Source: Hofstenia miamia
Lineage: Eukaryota; Xenacoelomorpha; Acoela
Direction: 5' to 3'
Assembly (NCBI GenBank): GCA_004352715.1
Contig: SCFE01000045.1
Location: forward strand, 1,711,715-1,775,714
Length of the DNA stretch: 64,000 nt
Below are positions 36,688 through 49,239 of this stretch, one piece after another (the first letter of the stretch is position 1; each line of letters starts with the position of its first letter). Made by a program: the position numbers and the translations under genes. The notes beneath the pieces are model-generated. The model searched no databases, was not told where the DNA came from, and was given only the letters and a program-made list of their open reading frames with translations.

Positions 36688-37230
36688 GTCTGCAGATCCC
36701 TTGGACTAAGCATGCCTAAAACCTTTTTTGTCAGGGTACTTAACAGATTGAGCAATGTGTGCAGGTCGTAGTGGTTTTCTCATGTCTACGAACAATACGT
36801 GGACGAGTTCTTTGCACACAAAATGTCAACTCATCCGTTAACATCACTTGGAATTAAAATCACGTATTATGACATGATTTTATAAATTAACTTATCATTT
36901 TCCATTTATCCAAACTCATATTTCGATGCTTCCTGTCGCATGTAAAACGTTGTTTCTTCATCCGTTTGGTTAGGAGCTTTTTCTTCACTTGTCGAGTGGC
37001 AGGCGGCGGTGGATATTTCGAGCACTAATCTTTCTTTGAGGAGACGCAGAGATAATGTTCTGACGTGCAATGTCCACAGCAGTCAGTGTTGGGTTAATCA
37101 CGGATGATTTGTCAGTGCGAGACGAGTTTTTCCTCTTCCGCCCGCATTTCTGCCTTTTCTGGGGAGTAAACAAGCCAGTATTGCGGCATTGCCTGATGAT
37201 TCGATTAACTTTTCGAAAATTGAAACAATG
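36688..37230 (-). pseudogene. Tc1/mariner-type transposase, decayed
   Basis: Read on the - strand from about 37230: KVNRIIRQCRNTGLFTP (helix-turn-helix start), then KCGRKRKNSSRTDKSSV and LTAVDIARQ with ISARNIHRRL (second DNA-binding helix-turn-helix of Tc1 transposases), then, after a frameshift, KKKLLTKRMKKQRFTCDRKH and RNMSLDKW. Next comes a gap where the first catalytic aspartate block should be, with DELTFCVQRTRPRIVRRHEK in a further frame, and HIAQSVKYPDKK near the end. Order and content match the Tc1 family. At least two frameshifts and several stops make it inactive, and the region beyond about 36688, including the last catalytic residue, is missing. Confidence 0.8.
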
Positions 37231-37589
37231 CTAGACAGATATCGAGGAGTCTTATCCATCACAAAATGAATGCGATAGCTGCCTGCAATATTATGTAGTA
37301 ACATATAGACATATGCCATCTTTGCGTGAGCATAGCACTTCACATTTTTCCACGAATGCTGCTTTTATATTGTGCTATTTTTGCTCCATGTGCTCCACTC
37401 TGCTCATGTTATGATTATATGCAGTCAACAATTGTTGTTGAAAGAAATTAGTAGTATCGTTTCTGAAAGAAATTGGACTATGACAATGTGCATTAAATAT
37501 GGTGGTAGAAGCTTTGTTATCGTTTTATTGCGTTACAGTTGAAGTGATGTTTGTTTCAATGAGTACTAAAGCGGCTGTTACACGGGTAA

Positions 37590-38270
37590 AAAATGATAAG
37601 AGCTACAATAAAATATATAGTAAGTTTTAAAAAATATCGATATAGACCAATATCTTAGAATAATTAGCCAAATTAGAGATATTTGACTTCAAAATTTTTA
37701 TTTACAAAATGAAAATCTGTAAATTCACAACCCAAAACTGATAAAATATGTTTTTCGGTAAACAACTTTAAAGCAGAATAAGAATGACATTAAACAAGTA
37801 TTTCTAAATATATCAATATATTCTCAGGAATGTTTAAAATATAATAAAATCCATATATGTGAGATTTTAGTGTTTTTTGTAGGTTTTATTGGCAATCGTT
37901 TAGACAAATACTAATGATTTTTTAATTTTAAAGGTAAATTGTAGATCTGTTTTAATAAAACTTTGATTGTTATTATTATTTGTAAAATGTGATATTTTGT
38001 AAACCGAAAAACAGTTTATTCCGCTTTAAAATTGTGTTTACCGAAAACATATTGTTTTGAATTTACAGATCTCCTTTAATACTCTTTTATAATTAGAAAT
38101 TATAAAGTAAATATTTTTATTTTTTTTCAATTCTTACTATTATACTTTATCTTTTCTAAAGCTTTACCACGTGCTATCGCGTGTTAACGCGTGCTACGAA
38201 TTTTGTTAGTTATGCTAAGCTATCTGTCTATATCGAACAACTTTTAAATTTTGTATTGTATTGTATTTCT
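37590..38270. repeat. Large imperfect palindrome (foldback repeat)
   Basis: 37590-37680 pairs with about 38195-38270. Nearer the centre, CTGTAAATTCA ... TTTTTCGGTAAAC ... TTTAAAGC (37710-37785) pairs with GCTTTAAAATTGTGTTTACC and following bases (38020-38075). The centre is near 37900. The structure is typical of foldback/MITE elements and shares its end sequence with the repeats at 36049 and 36336. Confidence 0.6.
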
Positions 38271-38312
38271 CAGTGTTGTTTTATCTTCTAGTAGTGCGCG
38301 TGCTCCGCATGA

Positions 38313-38999
38313 TGCTATTCAGCACTTTCACCTGTTATAGACAATCGCATGTTGAGAAAGATACACGGTCTCAAGTGTTTTCTCAACGGATTTCTATGTT
38401 TTATGAAACTAGGAATCCAGTGCAAGTTATTTCAAGATTCTATATCGAGTGCTTTTTATTCAAAATCAAAATTATTAGAAAATTATTCTATGCGATTTCT
38501 TACAATTGTTTTGTATAAAAAGATCATTAATATTTTATTCATAAAACCTAATTCGATAAAAGGAGCATTTAAGAAATGGAAGATTTTTATCTTGAATTTT
38601 AATTGTTTTGGATAATAGGTTCTAATCGCGCAGTCTCCAGGCTCGGCTGAAAAGTTTTTGATAGAGGCCTATACGTTTTCGTCAACGCTCTAGGGTTTCG
38701 ATTTTCAAAACATGTAATTTCAGCGAACTCTGTGCTGCAGAGATTAATATTGAATAAAATTATTGAACTAGTTTCCTCGAATAGTGTTTATAGAATACCA
38801 GAATATTTATTGTATTTTGGAATCATTCTTTTGTTATAAATCCTGATATTGATTTGCATTCCTCTGTCATTTGAATTTTACTTCCCTGATTATAGAGATT
38901 TATTTATTTTAGTGTTCACATTTTTTGATCTATTACTCAATTATTTTTTCCAAGTTAATGTCTTATTTTAGTGTTTCTCGATAGCAGAATATTTTTCCT
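38313..38999. other. Upstream region of the CCDC149-like gene
   Basis: No gene or clear promoter element recognised. Small ORFs around 38261-38615 look random. Confidence 0.4.
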
Positions 39000-41900
39000 A
39001 TGTCCAACATTTTTAATGTAGGACGAAGTTCTGCTGACTATGAAACTTTAATTAATGAGGTTAGTGTTCAACACTACTGGAGATTTTGTTAATTATTAAT
39101 TTTAGTTGAACCTTTGCAAAAAGAAATTAGCTCGAAAAAAGGAGTCGCTTGACATTATTGCTAAGGATTTTGAAAAATGCGTTAAAGAAAAAGAAAGTTA
39201 TCGGGCTGAATTAAAAAATGTTGTCCGAAATTGTCACTGCTCTGCTGTTTCGAATTGTTTTCTCTCACAGGTGACCATTTTATCTTATAAATGATTCTGT
39301 AATATTTGTACTATTTCTATTTTCTAAATATTTACTCTGGCAAATTTTAGGAGTTCAAGGGTTATGATGTTGAAGAACATGTAAGTAATAGTTTATTAAT
39401 GCATACAAAGTTATTCAATCAGATACTTTCATGTTTTTAAAGCAAGTCTTATCTCAGAGAACTGTTCATATCTCAATTGAGAATATTTATAAATACTATA
39501 TTTGTTAATTACCTTAAAAATGTTTTCAACGTCGCCATGAAAGGTTAGATACTATTCTATTTCATAATTGGAAGTAATTTACATGTATTTTATGTTTAGC
39601 CTCGGCTACGAAGTGCATCATTGGATCAAAATAAATGTTTACAGAACGAAATCAAGCGACTTAATGAACTTTATGCTGAGGCACAGGAAGATATTAAGGT
39701 ATGTTATATATTGTTTATTCTATTTTCGAAGCAGATAAAATATATTTAGCTGTTGCGCGAAACAATCGCTCGGCAACGAATTGGGGACTCTTTGGAAACT
39801 GCGACCACCAAATCATCAGATAGAGAATTGTTGATTACCGAAATAGAACAATTGCGAATTAGGGTATCATATTAGTGAATAATATTATTATAAGTCTGCC
39901 TGCAAATATTTATTGATTAGCAGCAATTTCTGCCCAGAATGATTTTTATGCATTAGCTGTTATTCAGTAAAGTAATTGATGTTAATATAACTAGTGTGCA
40001 TTAACATTATTAAAATTCTTGTGTTTTTTCATTATTAATCCAGATATTCATTAATTTTACTTCTTAAAATTTTTAATGACCACTGATAATAGGATTTGTG
40101 AATTTTGCACAAGATCAGAGATTTACTGCATCATGGGAAGACTCATTAGTATGGCTGTATTTCTTGTTAATATAAAATCTTTTAGAATGATGAACTACAA
40201 ATGGAGTTAGATGATTTGAATGACCAAAAAAATGAATCTAGTGTCGAAAAAGAATATTTTCATCAACGTTCGGATCGCCTAAATGCGGAATTGAATCGTA
40301 TTCTGTCATCTGAACTTAATGAAATTCTAGATATTGATACTCTTTTAATGGAAAACAGGTTCATACTTATACATTTTAATTTATATACCTAAATTGTGTT
40401 TACAGATTGCTTAGGATACAAATTATATTCTCAATACAAAAACAGATTGCATAGAACATGATGCCAGTGGCAGTTATTTTCTCAATAAGCGTTGCTTTAC
40501 AAATTTGGTAATCAATGGTGTCCCTTGGATTATTAATGAGAAATAATAAAGCAAGAAATATCACAAATAAAAAATTTTCATGTTTTTCTTATCTATTGAA
40601 GAAAGTCATTTTGAAAAGATATAATTTCACATATTTTTTAGACATTTACTAACGTCCGAATCAATTTTTTAAGGAATAATTGATTCTTTTTCAAGGCGTT
40701 TTATTTTTCAAAGTTGTACTTAGATACTTGAAAGAATGTGTTAAAGTTCTACAAGAAGACAAAAAACAGAATCAAGCTCAGTTTCAACGATTGCGGGTGA
40801 GATTATTAGTTTTACAATATATGAAGGCTCTGCATGTTTGAATTTTTTGTAGAATTTATCTTTATATATTATAGGTTGCATATTCTGTAAGTATTTTGAA
40901 GGTGATGGGTTAAATAATACGAAATAACAGGTGACCTATCTAACAAAAGTTCATCGTCGTAAATAAATAGATTTTTTTTATCTTGTCATTAATGTAATAT
41001 GTAGGGTGATTTTTTGTAGCTGAAAAAATGTGGCTATTATAGATTATACTTTCAAAATGTTGTAAACCCGTTTGAGAAGGTTACAGCAAAAATTTTCAAT
41101 GATAGCATTGAGTTTAAAACGATTGTGGTGCATATATCTTCCAAAACGCAATATAAAATCTAAGCAACCGCACCTATGCAGAGTAACAAAACAAAGGCAA
41201 AAATCAGCCAGTTCTATCAAACATAAAAATTGTAGTGATTAAGTCGTATCTGTAGATGTTTTCATGCAAAAATTATCTATCTTTAGCGAAATTTTTGATA
41301 AACATTGAAGCTTCGCTCTACTGTGATTGAGGTTGCCCGTTCTGCTGGAAAAATATCGGTTTGGCTGCGTGCTATAATATCTTTGATTTCATTTCGCGGG
41401 ATTTTTATCCAGGTATTGGTTTTCACCAGCCAAGACCAAGTTGATTTATATCTTGTGAAGCGTCATAAGTGGTGTATGCAACTGACTGAACTTTTCCATG
41501 CACAACCACCAATCTGATTGCATAGCCTTGTAACCAGCAGGCACTGTCGTTTAATGATCCAAAAGTACCTCTCATCTTGAGTAAGATATAATAGCTTTTA
41601 TACATCTCGTCCACCTCCTGGTTGAGCAGATATTACTTTAATTGTAAAGTCTTCGATTTTTGTACTTTGCAATATAGAAATAAATGCTTTATATCATATG
41701 TGCAGGTATGGGGTAATAGTTTAAGCACCTTAAGCAACTTTTTAGTACCTAAACTGACAATTTTCAAAATAAACAATTTTTTAGAAAAATTGATCTTGTT
41801 ACCAACTATTTATATTCTTTTGTTCACCAATTATTATTAGTTGGTGGGGTACCTGACTTAATGCTGCCATTTTTTATCATGAATATTTAGATGTTGTATT

Positions 41901-43239
41901 AGAAATGCTCCCTGGGAGCAGCATTATTGACAAAGTCATGGAAATTATTGAAAAAGAGAAATCGAAGCTTGTGTCTCAACTGGCTTGTATAGCCGGAAAT
42001 TATCGTCCCTTGATATATGCAATTAAAAATTGCAAACATTTTCGAAGTCAGGTGTTCTGGAAATTTTGAACCATGTGAAGGAATCCATGACCCATCAATT
42101 CAATGCGGCAAGGAAAAACTTCGAAATGTTTTGGATAAAAATATTGGATTGAGTGAAATACGGATGGCGAATGAGGCAATATCAAAGGGGCATGAAGTCG
42201 TTGGAAACACTCTTGTATCAATTGGGAATTCGGTGGAAATTGCTGTTGAGAGTACAACCCCGATTGTTTCTTGTGACATTGCGCGGAAAATTTGTGATGC
42301 AACAGTATCTTAAAAGATAACCCACTTTGTGTAACTGAACAATCAATTCAGAAACAAACATTTTGTAATTGTAATGTATCACTATAATTTTAAGCAACTT
42401 TTAACCACCTTTTTCGACAATTTGTTATCACCTAAAATCCCAGCCCTGCACATGTGCCATCTGCAAAGGCTTTACTATGTTTGCCCTAGTGCGTGTCACC
42501 ATTAGATTTGCTTTCCAAGCTAAAGTGACATTCCATAGTGAATAACGGTTTATTGGCATGCATTGTCATTCCTTGTGAAACATTTTAACAGATCTCAGAA
42601 CCCTTCTTTTCCGACCTACCTTCAAGTGTAACACTAAAATTAGAAAGATGTAATGTTAGCATCAATTTATCCAGATTTATCTAAAATATCTTATCTGTAT
42701 AAATACTAAAAATAATTATTTCTCTGCCAACTTGCAAGTCAATTGCTTCTTCTATGAATAATAGCTAGTGATTCGTGGTTTTATAACTTTCCATTAAAAG
42801 TTGCAAATTTTGCTTTTACCTTGGAAAGGTGCATTTAAGTAGCACCAAAATCCCTAGTTTGACATGCGCCTGTATACAGTAGATGTTTTTTAGGAGTTTT
42901 AGCCAATTATAATTTTGTAAACCAATGTTACAAAAAGTCACCCTAATGATATGTCTGCTCTTTTCTTTTCTAAAAGTTTGTGTTCCTCTCAAAAGTTTGT
43001 AATGTTTTACAACTCAGCAATATTTGAGTCATGTGCTATATTATAATTGAAATTTCGTTTGATTATCAGTTAAATTTGTGCTAAAGCATGCAATTGCTTA
43101 AAAAATGTAACGTTTTTCTGCTTGAAATATTATTTATTTAGGAATGTGTGAAGAAAAAGAAGACATCTTCATTTGCAAAACTGGGATGCGAAATTAAAAA
43201 TAATGGATTTGTTGTGACTCCAGCACAAGGTTTTCTATA

Positions 43240-43274
<35 letters not shown>

Positions 43275-46200
43275 ATTATTACAATGTAAAAGTTCTGTTA
43301 TTTCATCGCAGGATACGATTAACAAAGCATCTTGTTGTCCTACTTTTGAAGGACTGATCAGTGACATGCTTCTCTGGTTTCCTTGATTACTTTAAAATAG
43401 TTGTAAAGGATGATATTCTGTAAAGCTTTTTAGATGTTACTATTAGGCTCGTATAAATAAGTAAGAAAATGTCCATCATATGTAAATTTATTGCAAAAAT
43501 TACTTATGACATTTTCAATTTCATAAATTTCTCAAATTAATGCTTTACGGGTTTTTTTTTGATGCTGGGCCCATTTTAGACGACCTTTCGTCAGTTGATC
43601 ATTGAAACTTGAGGTAAGTGTAGATGCCATTCTTGTAGAGAACGTGTTTTAATGCTGACTTCATATGAAAATTTCACTTTGCTACTCGACATAGCTTGCA
43701 ATATGAAGTGTTACTCAAATATCGAGGGAGACCATTTCGACCGTGCCTTCAGATGTACACTACCCTGTTGACAAGTACTGACGTCTGATTCTTTTCGCTA
43801 TCCATAGGGCTTTGTACATCATGTTTGCAATTTAATTTTGGTTGTATTTGATGGTGGTGGTGGTAAATAATCAGATTTCGCATTGTTTGCTTAACATTCT
43901 TTAGCGAGGGCAGAAATTAAGCACTGTGTTTAAATTTCTTCATACCATTTATGACAGTCTGCTCATGATTACAGGAGCTTGAAGATATATTAGTAATTGA
44001 TTGCATTTTTTATAAACAAAAATTACTACAAACAACTTATCATTCATAAAATTTTTGAAATAAATCAATTGAATATTTTACTGCAAATTTGTAATTGTGA
44101 CATGCATCCAATTATATTTAGTCTGTTGCTAAACCAGATGGCCCTCACACAATAAGAGTCATGAAATTTTAAAAATCTAGCCTTGCCTAAATTGTAGATT
44201 TGGGTTCCTCAATCTCGATTACATATAAGAGGCCAGTTTGATCATTTTGTGTTGAGAATTTTATATTGTAGGATTGGCTTTGTAAGAAAGCTACTAATAG
44301 AATTTGTATTTATATATTGCCTTATAGTTAGAGGTTTCCTAATGGGTGGCTCCTCCAAACTTCCAGTTACATCATCTTCATTAAATGACTTGCAGTCGTT
44401 AGCTGTAGCACTGACCGAAGCAATCAACGATAAATCTACCGCACTTATCCACCAGAGAAATACAAACAAGTAAATGTTTTTTTATTTTACGTGGTATTTC
44501 ACATTATTTAGATTATGTTAATGGTAAGTTCTCAAGAATTGTTTTCAGACCATTATTATTCATTGTTTTAATAGTATCTCCGTACTTTTTAGTTTTTTTC
44601 CTCTTGTGAATATACTTGTTCACGCATTTTCCGAGAAAGTGTGCTCGAAAGTTTTACGTGTTTTGCCAATTTAACATTCCACTTCATATTATTTTGCTAA
44701 GTATTTTCAATTGCGCATTGCACTTAAGTAATATGAATAAAATCTGTTGTGGAAATTATTTCAGTATCAGTCATCTCCCGATGTACTACACCTTTTGTTG
44801 AAAATTCGAAAATATTTTTTACTTTCCTTTGATTTCAAAGTCATTCTGCTATCCTAGATCTACGTTTCGTCCGTAATATTCAACTTTTTTTACCATTGTT
44901 CAAACTTGAAATTGTTTACCTTCTAAGCATTTACATCCCAATGAAATGGTTACATAATTCAATGTAACGCTCAAATTCTCAAAAAAAAATTTAAGCCGGT
45001 TATTTATTTTTATGTTGAACAATCTAGTCATATTTTGTAAAAAGTGCAATGATTTATGAGGTTCTCCATTTATATGTATACAAATGAGAGCTAGTCTTTT
45101 GGAGAAGCCATTTATTTAAGGGAGAGCAGAAAATTTTTATTCGAAAGGGTTTTTACCTTATGAAAACCACTACAAAAATATTTTTGTCACTGTGTTATTT
45201 TGATGACCCTATGCTAACTGTCAAATAAGATCAAAATTTAAATGTAATTATTTGTATTGTTATGAATTCAACAGAAAAGCGATTCATTAAATAATAATCA
45301 CCGTAAAAACGTGTCGTTTTTCACTCTATGAAATAATTAATTCATGATAACCATGTGCAAAAAAATATTTTACTACAATGACAAATAGTTGGAAATTTCT
45401 AAATTTCATTAAATATTATAATGAAAAGAACGTTGTAGGGAAAATATTAAAAATTTATTTGAGGTTTTGATTTCATTATCTAACAGTTTTTATTCCGTTC
45501 ATTCCGTCATCTATTTATCATTAAGCTTAGGAGTGCGGATATCTTTGTGATTCTTTCCCTATTGGGGGCCAGGACCTGATCCGTCATAATACGCAAATAC
45601 CGATAACATTTCACTTGGTTTAAAGGTGTTTTTCAGATGCAATGCTTATTAGAAAAGGGAATATGATAGAATTGAATACATAAAAATACATTTCGCTTTG
45701 GAGCACTGTAAATCACCAATGTCTGTTTCTTTATCAAAGCTGTGATAATTCGAAAATTGTTTTTGGTTAAGTTATGTCATTATAGGTTGATCTCACTACA
45801 TTCGTTTTATATTTTTTGTTTTCAAATTTAGAACTTTAGATTTTGCATATATGGATTTTCTATAAACTTTCCTTATCAAATTTGTTGGGATTTACTGTTC
45901 CTTTAAGCTTTTTCACAATCCGTTTAGAATCCTTGCCAAAAGAATCACTGACTTGGAAAATAAATTGAAGTCTGTTGAAACCTTTGGTGACATTAAAGGT
46001 ACTTTTTTAACTTCTGGTTTTCGAGTGTTTTGTTAAGCCTTCAAAAACTTTTTAATGATAATTCAATTTACTCATGTTTAGTTTTTGTTTTAACTAATTT
46101 TGTATATGCTTTTACAAGAGAAATGTATGTAATGGGACTTCACCCAATTTATCATCTTGGTTTTCTGCTGTTCAACATTTGTGAATCAAAGCTCCAGTAA

Positions 46201-48358
46201 CCTCTTCAAGCTTATGATTAATGATCGAATCTATAATGTAATCATTTTCATAGTTCCAATGTCTATCTAATTGTTTCCGAGAGATTTATTAATAAGATGA
46301 CGTGGGAAATAATGCTGCTACATAGATTATGTAAAACTGGAAGGCATGTAGACATGAAATATCTGCGAATTATTGAAAAAGTATGATTTTGTCCATTATT
46401 ATTTTTCCCTTTAAATTATGAATCACAAGTGATTAAGTCATTACTTTTGCTAGACTTTATCGTCCCTTTTCAATTGTTGAATTGAGCAGGCTGTCTAATT
46501 CCTTTCAACCGTTTATGTCTGTTATTTTGCATTTATTTTAATTTACTAATCGAGAAACACTTCCTTCCTCTGCATCTTGCATGCCATTTTCTTCCTTGGA
46601 ATACTTTCAATAAATTCTTACAATATGCGTGTTTTGCGTAATTTTGATTCTTCTGATTGAAATTCTCTAGGAATTCTCATAAAATTTGTTATCTAGACAC
46701 AATTGCCTGGTGTTTCAAGTACTGGTTTGCGCTTTATTTTGGACAAATGTCGCCGTTTGTTACACTGTGCTGTGATCAAAAAACTAATATATTACTCAAC
46801 GCGCACAAGTTATAACTATAATTTCTACCTAAAAAATTGAGCTAAAGTTGTATTAAAACCATCAAATTAAGTCACCTCAATTTATTGAGTAAAAATTGAA
46901 AATGTTCGAACAATTTATAGTGATTATCACTAAGGAAATTTCTCTCGCCATTGGTCATACTCGCAAGTACAGATTTGTATGGTCTGTTCCTTTCATAATA
47001 AAATTTTGACATTTGTTTCCAGGGAGAAATTTCTTAAGAACTTAGTGATTTTTTCCAATTTTTCAAATGAAGAACTTTATTAATATGTTCCTTTAAGAGA
47101 ATCTGTATGTTATTTCATGAAAGAAAGATATCATCTAACAGTCTCTTTGCTCGTAATGTTTATTCCAACAATAGCATTCTCGTCATTCTTTAATAGCATT
47201 CTGAACTTTGTTGGATCCTTCTATAGGGATCAATATTTATTATTTGCTGAACTACAATTGGTAGACTCAATTATTTATTCATTTTTTGATTATTCATGTC
47301 TTCGGAATTGACTGCATCATCCGTTGAATTAATTTTCTCAAATTGTGTTATTTAGATCGAGTATCACAACTCTATCAGTTGAAGGAAGATCTGCGTCAAG
47401 AAGGTGAAAAATTACCTTATAACTATCATGATTTTTACTACAATACCGTAGAATCTCATTTTGGAATTTAATGTTTTTTTTCATAATTCGAATTCTTTTT
47501 TTTAATTATAGAATGAAATTTGTTGCAATTGGCTACTTTGATCGTGGTTTCAGTCGAACAGAAGCCGTGGAACAGCTTAGTAGATACTGCTTACGATCAC
47601 CGAGCAGCATAGTTTATTAGTTAGTCTTACTAATTAGTGTATACGATCAGGTGAGACATGTAGTTATTATGTTTAAGTCAATGTATAAAACAGTTTTACT
47701 GAATATAACTATGGTGAGGATAGCGATTTTTAAAATTAAATTTTAATTTTATATATGTATATTAAAATATGCATGAAATCTTCAGTGTCTCCAAATGAAT
47801 GTATTGATGTATTTTTATTTTGTCAAAAACTTTGCTGTGGGGGTTTGTGCTTTAAATTTTTAATCCTGTCGTGTTTTGTTGGACTTGTGGTGTGGATTTG
47901 TAAATATTTCTTTGTGGTGTTGTGTAGGTTCTTTGTCTATATATGTAATTTATTTTATATAATATTAACTTATTTTTCATGTTGTGGGTAGAAATTTTCT
48001 ATCAATGATTATGGCAAAATTCAAAAATCAAGCATGGGATAGGTTTAGAGTTAATGTTATCTTGATTGAAGCCTCGGCTACAAATGTGTTATTTTCCCTG
48101 ATGTTTACCAAATTCTTGTAAGATATTAGAACTTTAAAAATACAGGTTCTTGAATAAATTTTTGAATTTCATACAATGATTAAGCTCAGATCAACATTCT
48201 TAGAATTCGAACATTCTAATGCTATGGCCGAAGCCTGCACTGATAACCAGCAACGCCAGCAGAGTAGTGACATTTTGGATGATTCATTTACTGAGTCATC
48301 TTCCAGTATCAGTCAGGTCCAGCCTCCTAATCAGAACAGCATTTCAAATCTCTTGTAA
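39000..48358 (+). CDS. CCDC149: Coiled-coil domain protein, CCDC149 orthologue (12 exons)
   Basis: Exons: 39000-39059, 39106-39270, 39351-39380, 39600-39698, 39750-39863, 40186-40358, 40724-40796, 43142-43229, 44328-44469, 45928-45998, 47356-47403, 48204-48358. All introns are GT-AG and phases agree, giving 405 codons plus TAA. From memory of the vertebrate family, matching blocks are the N-terminal KKLARKKESLDIIAKDFEKC, LLRETIARQRIGDS, the LNAELNRILSS to DIDTLLMENRYL block, LNDLQSLAVALTEAINDKS with HQRNTNKILAKRI, and the last coiled coil ITDLENKLKSVE. Most of the chain is predicted coiled coil; the last 50 residues are Ser/Gln-rich and probably disordered. The protein's molecular role is poorly known. 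The first exon and last exon are the least certain; alternative short ends exist at 47512-47516 and 47554-47612. Confidence 0.82.
41279..41640 (-). pseudogene. Coding-like remnant in intron 7, antisense, unidentified
   Basis: On the - strand from about 41629 the frame reads LNQEVDEMYKSYYILLKMRG, then SACWLQGYAIRLVVVHGKVQ, to a stop at 41423. One base away a second frame takes over (TWIKIPRNEIKDIIARSQTD, then IFPAERATSITVERSFNVY) to a stop near 41290. Composition is strongly protein-like, unlike the surrounding intron. I infer a frameshifted remnant of a gene or mobile element inserted in the intron; the family is not recognised. The + strand frame at 41305-41517 is its shadow or the reverse case. 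Confidence 0.4.
41891..42313 (+). pseudogene. Coding-like remnant in intron 7, sense, unidentified
   Basis: After TATTTAG at 41884-41890 a frame reads VVLEMLPGSSIIDKVMEIIE, then LVSQLACIAGNYRPLIYAIK, to about 42050. It shifts to VLEILNHVKESMTHQFNAAR, and shifts again to IRMANEAISKGHEVVGNTLV and SIGNSVEIAVES, ending at 42311-42313. Three frames in sequence with protein-like composition suggest a frameshifted pseudogene. It is not part of the CCDC149 reading frame, since exons 7 and 8 join in phase without it. I recognise no family. Confidence 0.4.
43239..43270. repeat. (TA)n microsatellite in intron 8
   Basis: TA dinucleotide run just after the exon 8 donor. Confidence 0.9.
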
Positions 48359-49239
48359 CACTTCCTGACTTTCTGAGGTGGTGCTATTTTATTTATAATA
48401 ATTTAATTTTTGTAATTTGTGATTTGTATATTTGGCTGATTCTGAAAATTGTATATTTTGCTGAATTGTTTTGTAAATTATGTATTTGTTCTTGTTGTCC
48501 TGCTCTTAGAGAAACTAGTGGGGAAAAGTAGATTTATTTATTTATTAAAACGTTACAAAAAGGGGGGGGGTTTCACTTTAAATTTTTGGAGTTGGCGTTA
48601 TTTTTAATATTAATTCGTAGAATGGGGTAGTTTTTTACAATTTCCCATCACTCCAAAACATTTTTTATGTAAGTATAGAAACAGTTAGACATTGGTCAAT
48701 TAATTTACGCTATTGTGTTTGCATGTTGCACTGGTTGATTTTGGATATCTCACACAGAATTATTTCCCTATGAAAAATTATTAATCCAGCATCATTTCGT
48801 TTATCGTTTTACTTGAAATGGCATTCTGATATTGATGGAGATTCTTAATTCTCTGTGACTTATTGTAATATTTAGCGTGCTACGTGTAATTTCTGTTGTA
48901 AATCTACATAAAGGTAGTGTTTCAAGAATTACATATGCATGGTCAGATACACAAAATAGATAAAATATTTTCCGAAATTCATAATGTAGTTCAAACAAAT
49001 TGTTTTTAGAATAAGACCTTAAATGCCAATAATCACGTTACGTTCAGAGAATGCATGCCCGGTGTATTTTAGATCGGACCGTACACCTTTGCCCTAACCA
49101 AATTCATGAGCATAAGAATAATAGCAATTACCAACATCTGCGATAACTAATTTTTTTCATGCGTTTTTATAAGGCTCCTAAATTATGCAGTAAATGCTAA
49201 GATTAGGGATAAGATAAGAGATTCTTTATTCAATAATTG
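48359..49239. other. 3' flank of the CCDC149-like gene
   Basis: AT-rich sequence with a short G-run near 48562. No strong AATAAA was located close to the stop codon and no other gene is seen. Confidence 0.4.

Larger units (their letters stand above)
36049..38312. mobile_element. Region bounded by divergent inverted repeats, with Tc1 remnant
   Basis: 36049-36180 (starting CACGCGGACAAAATAAACAC) is, with mismatches, the reverse complement of about 38175-38312. The shared core is ACGAATTTTGTTA, TTATGC and GTCTA on the right arm. A direct partial repeat of the left end begins again at 36336, and another copy is near 37585. A dead Tc1/mariner transposase lies between them. I infer a decayed DNA transposon or nested non-autonomous relatives. 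The flanking TA expected for Tc1 is not evident. Confidence 0.45.

Noticed and set aside
38261-38615. Two overlapping 85-88 codon ORFs upstream of CCDC149
   Set aside because: Composition follows AT-rich background; no conserved motif.
42048-42302. 84-codon - strand ORF in intron 7
   Set aside because: Antisense shadow of the more protein-like + strand frames.
47512-47612. Alternative last exons of CCDC149
   Set aside because: Acceptors at 47511 and 47553 give very short ends; the exon at 48204 joins in phase and gives a longer, typical tail. Kept only as alternatives.
47755-47991. Cys/Phe-rich 78-codon ORF
   Set aside because: Low-complexity T-rich sequence in the last intron of CCDC149; no acceptor/donor or homology pattern.
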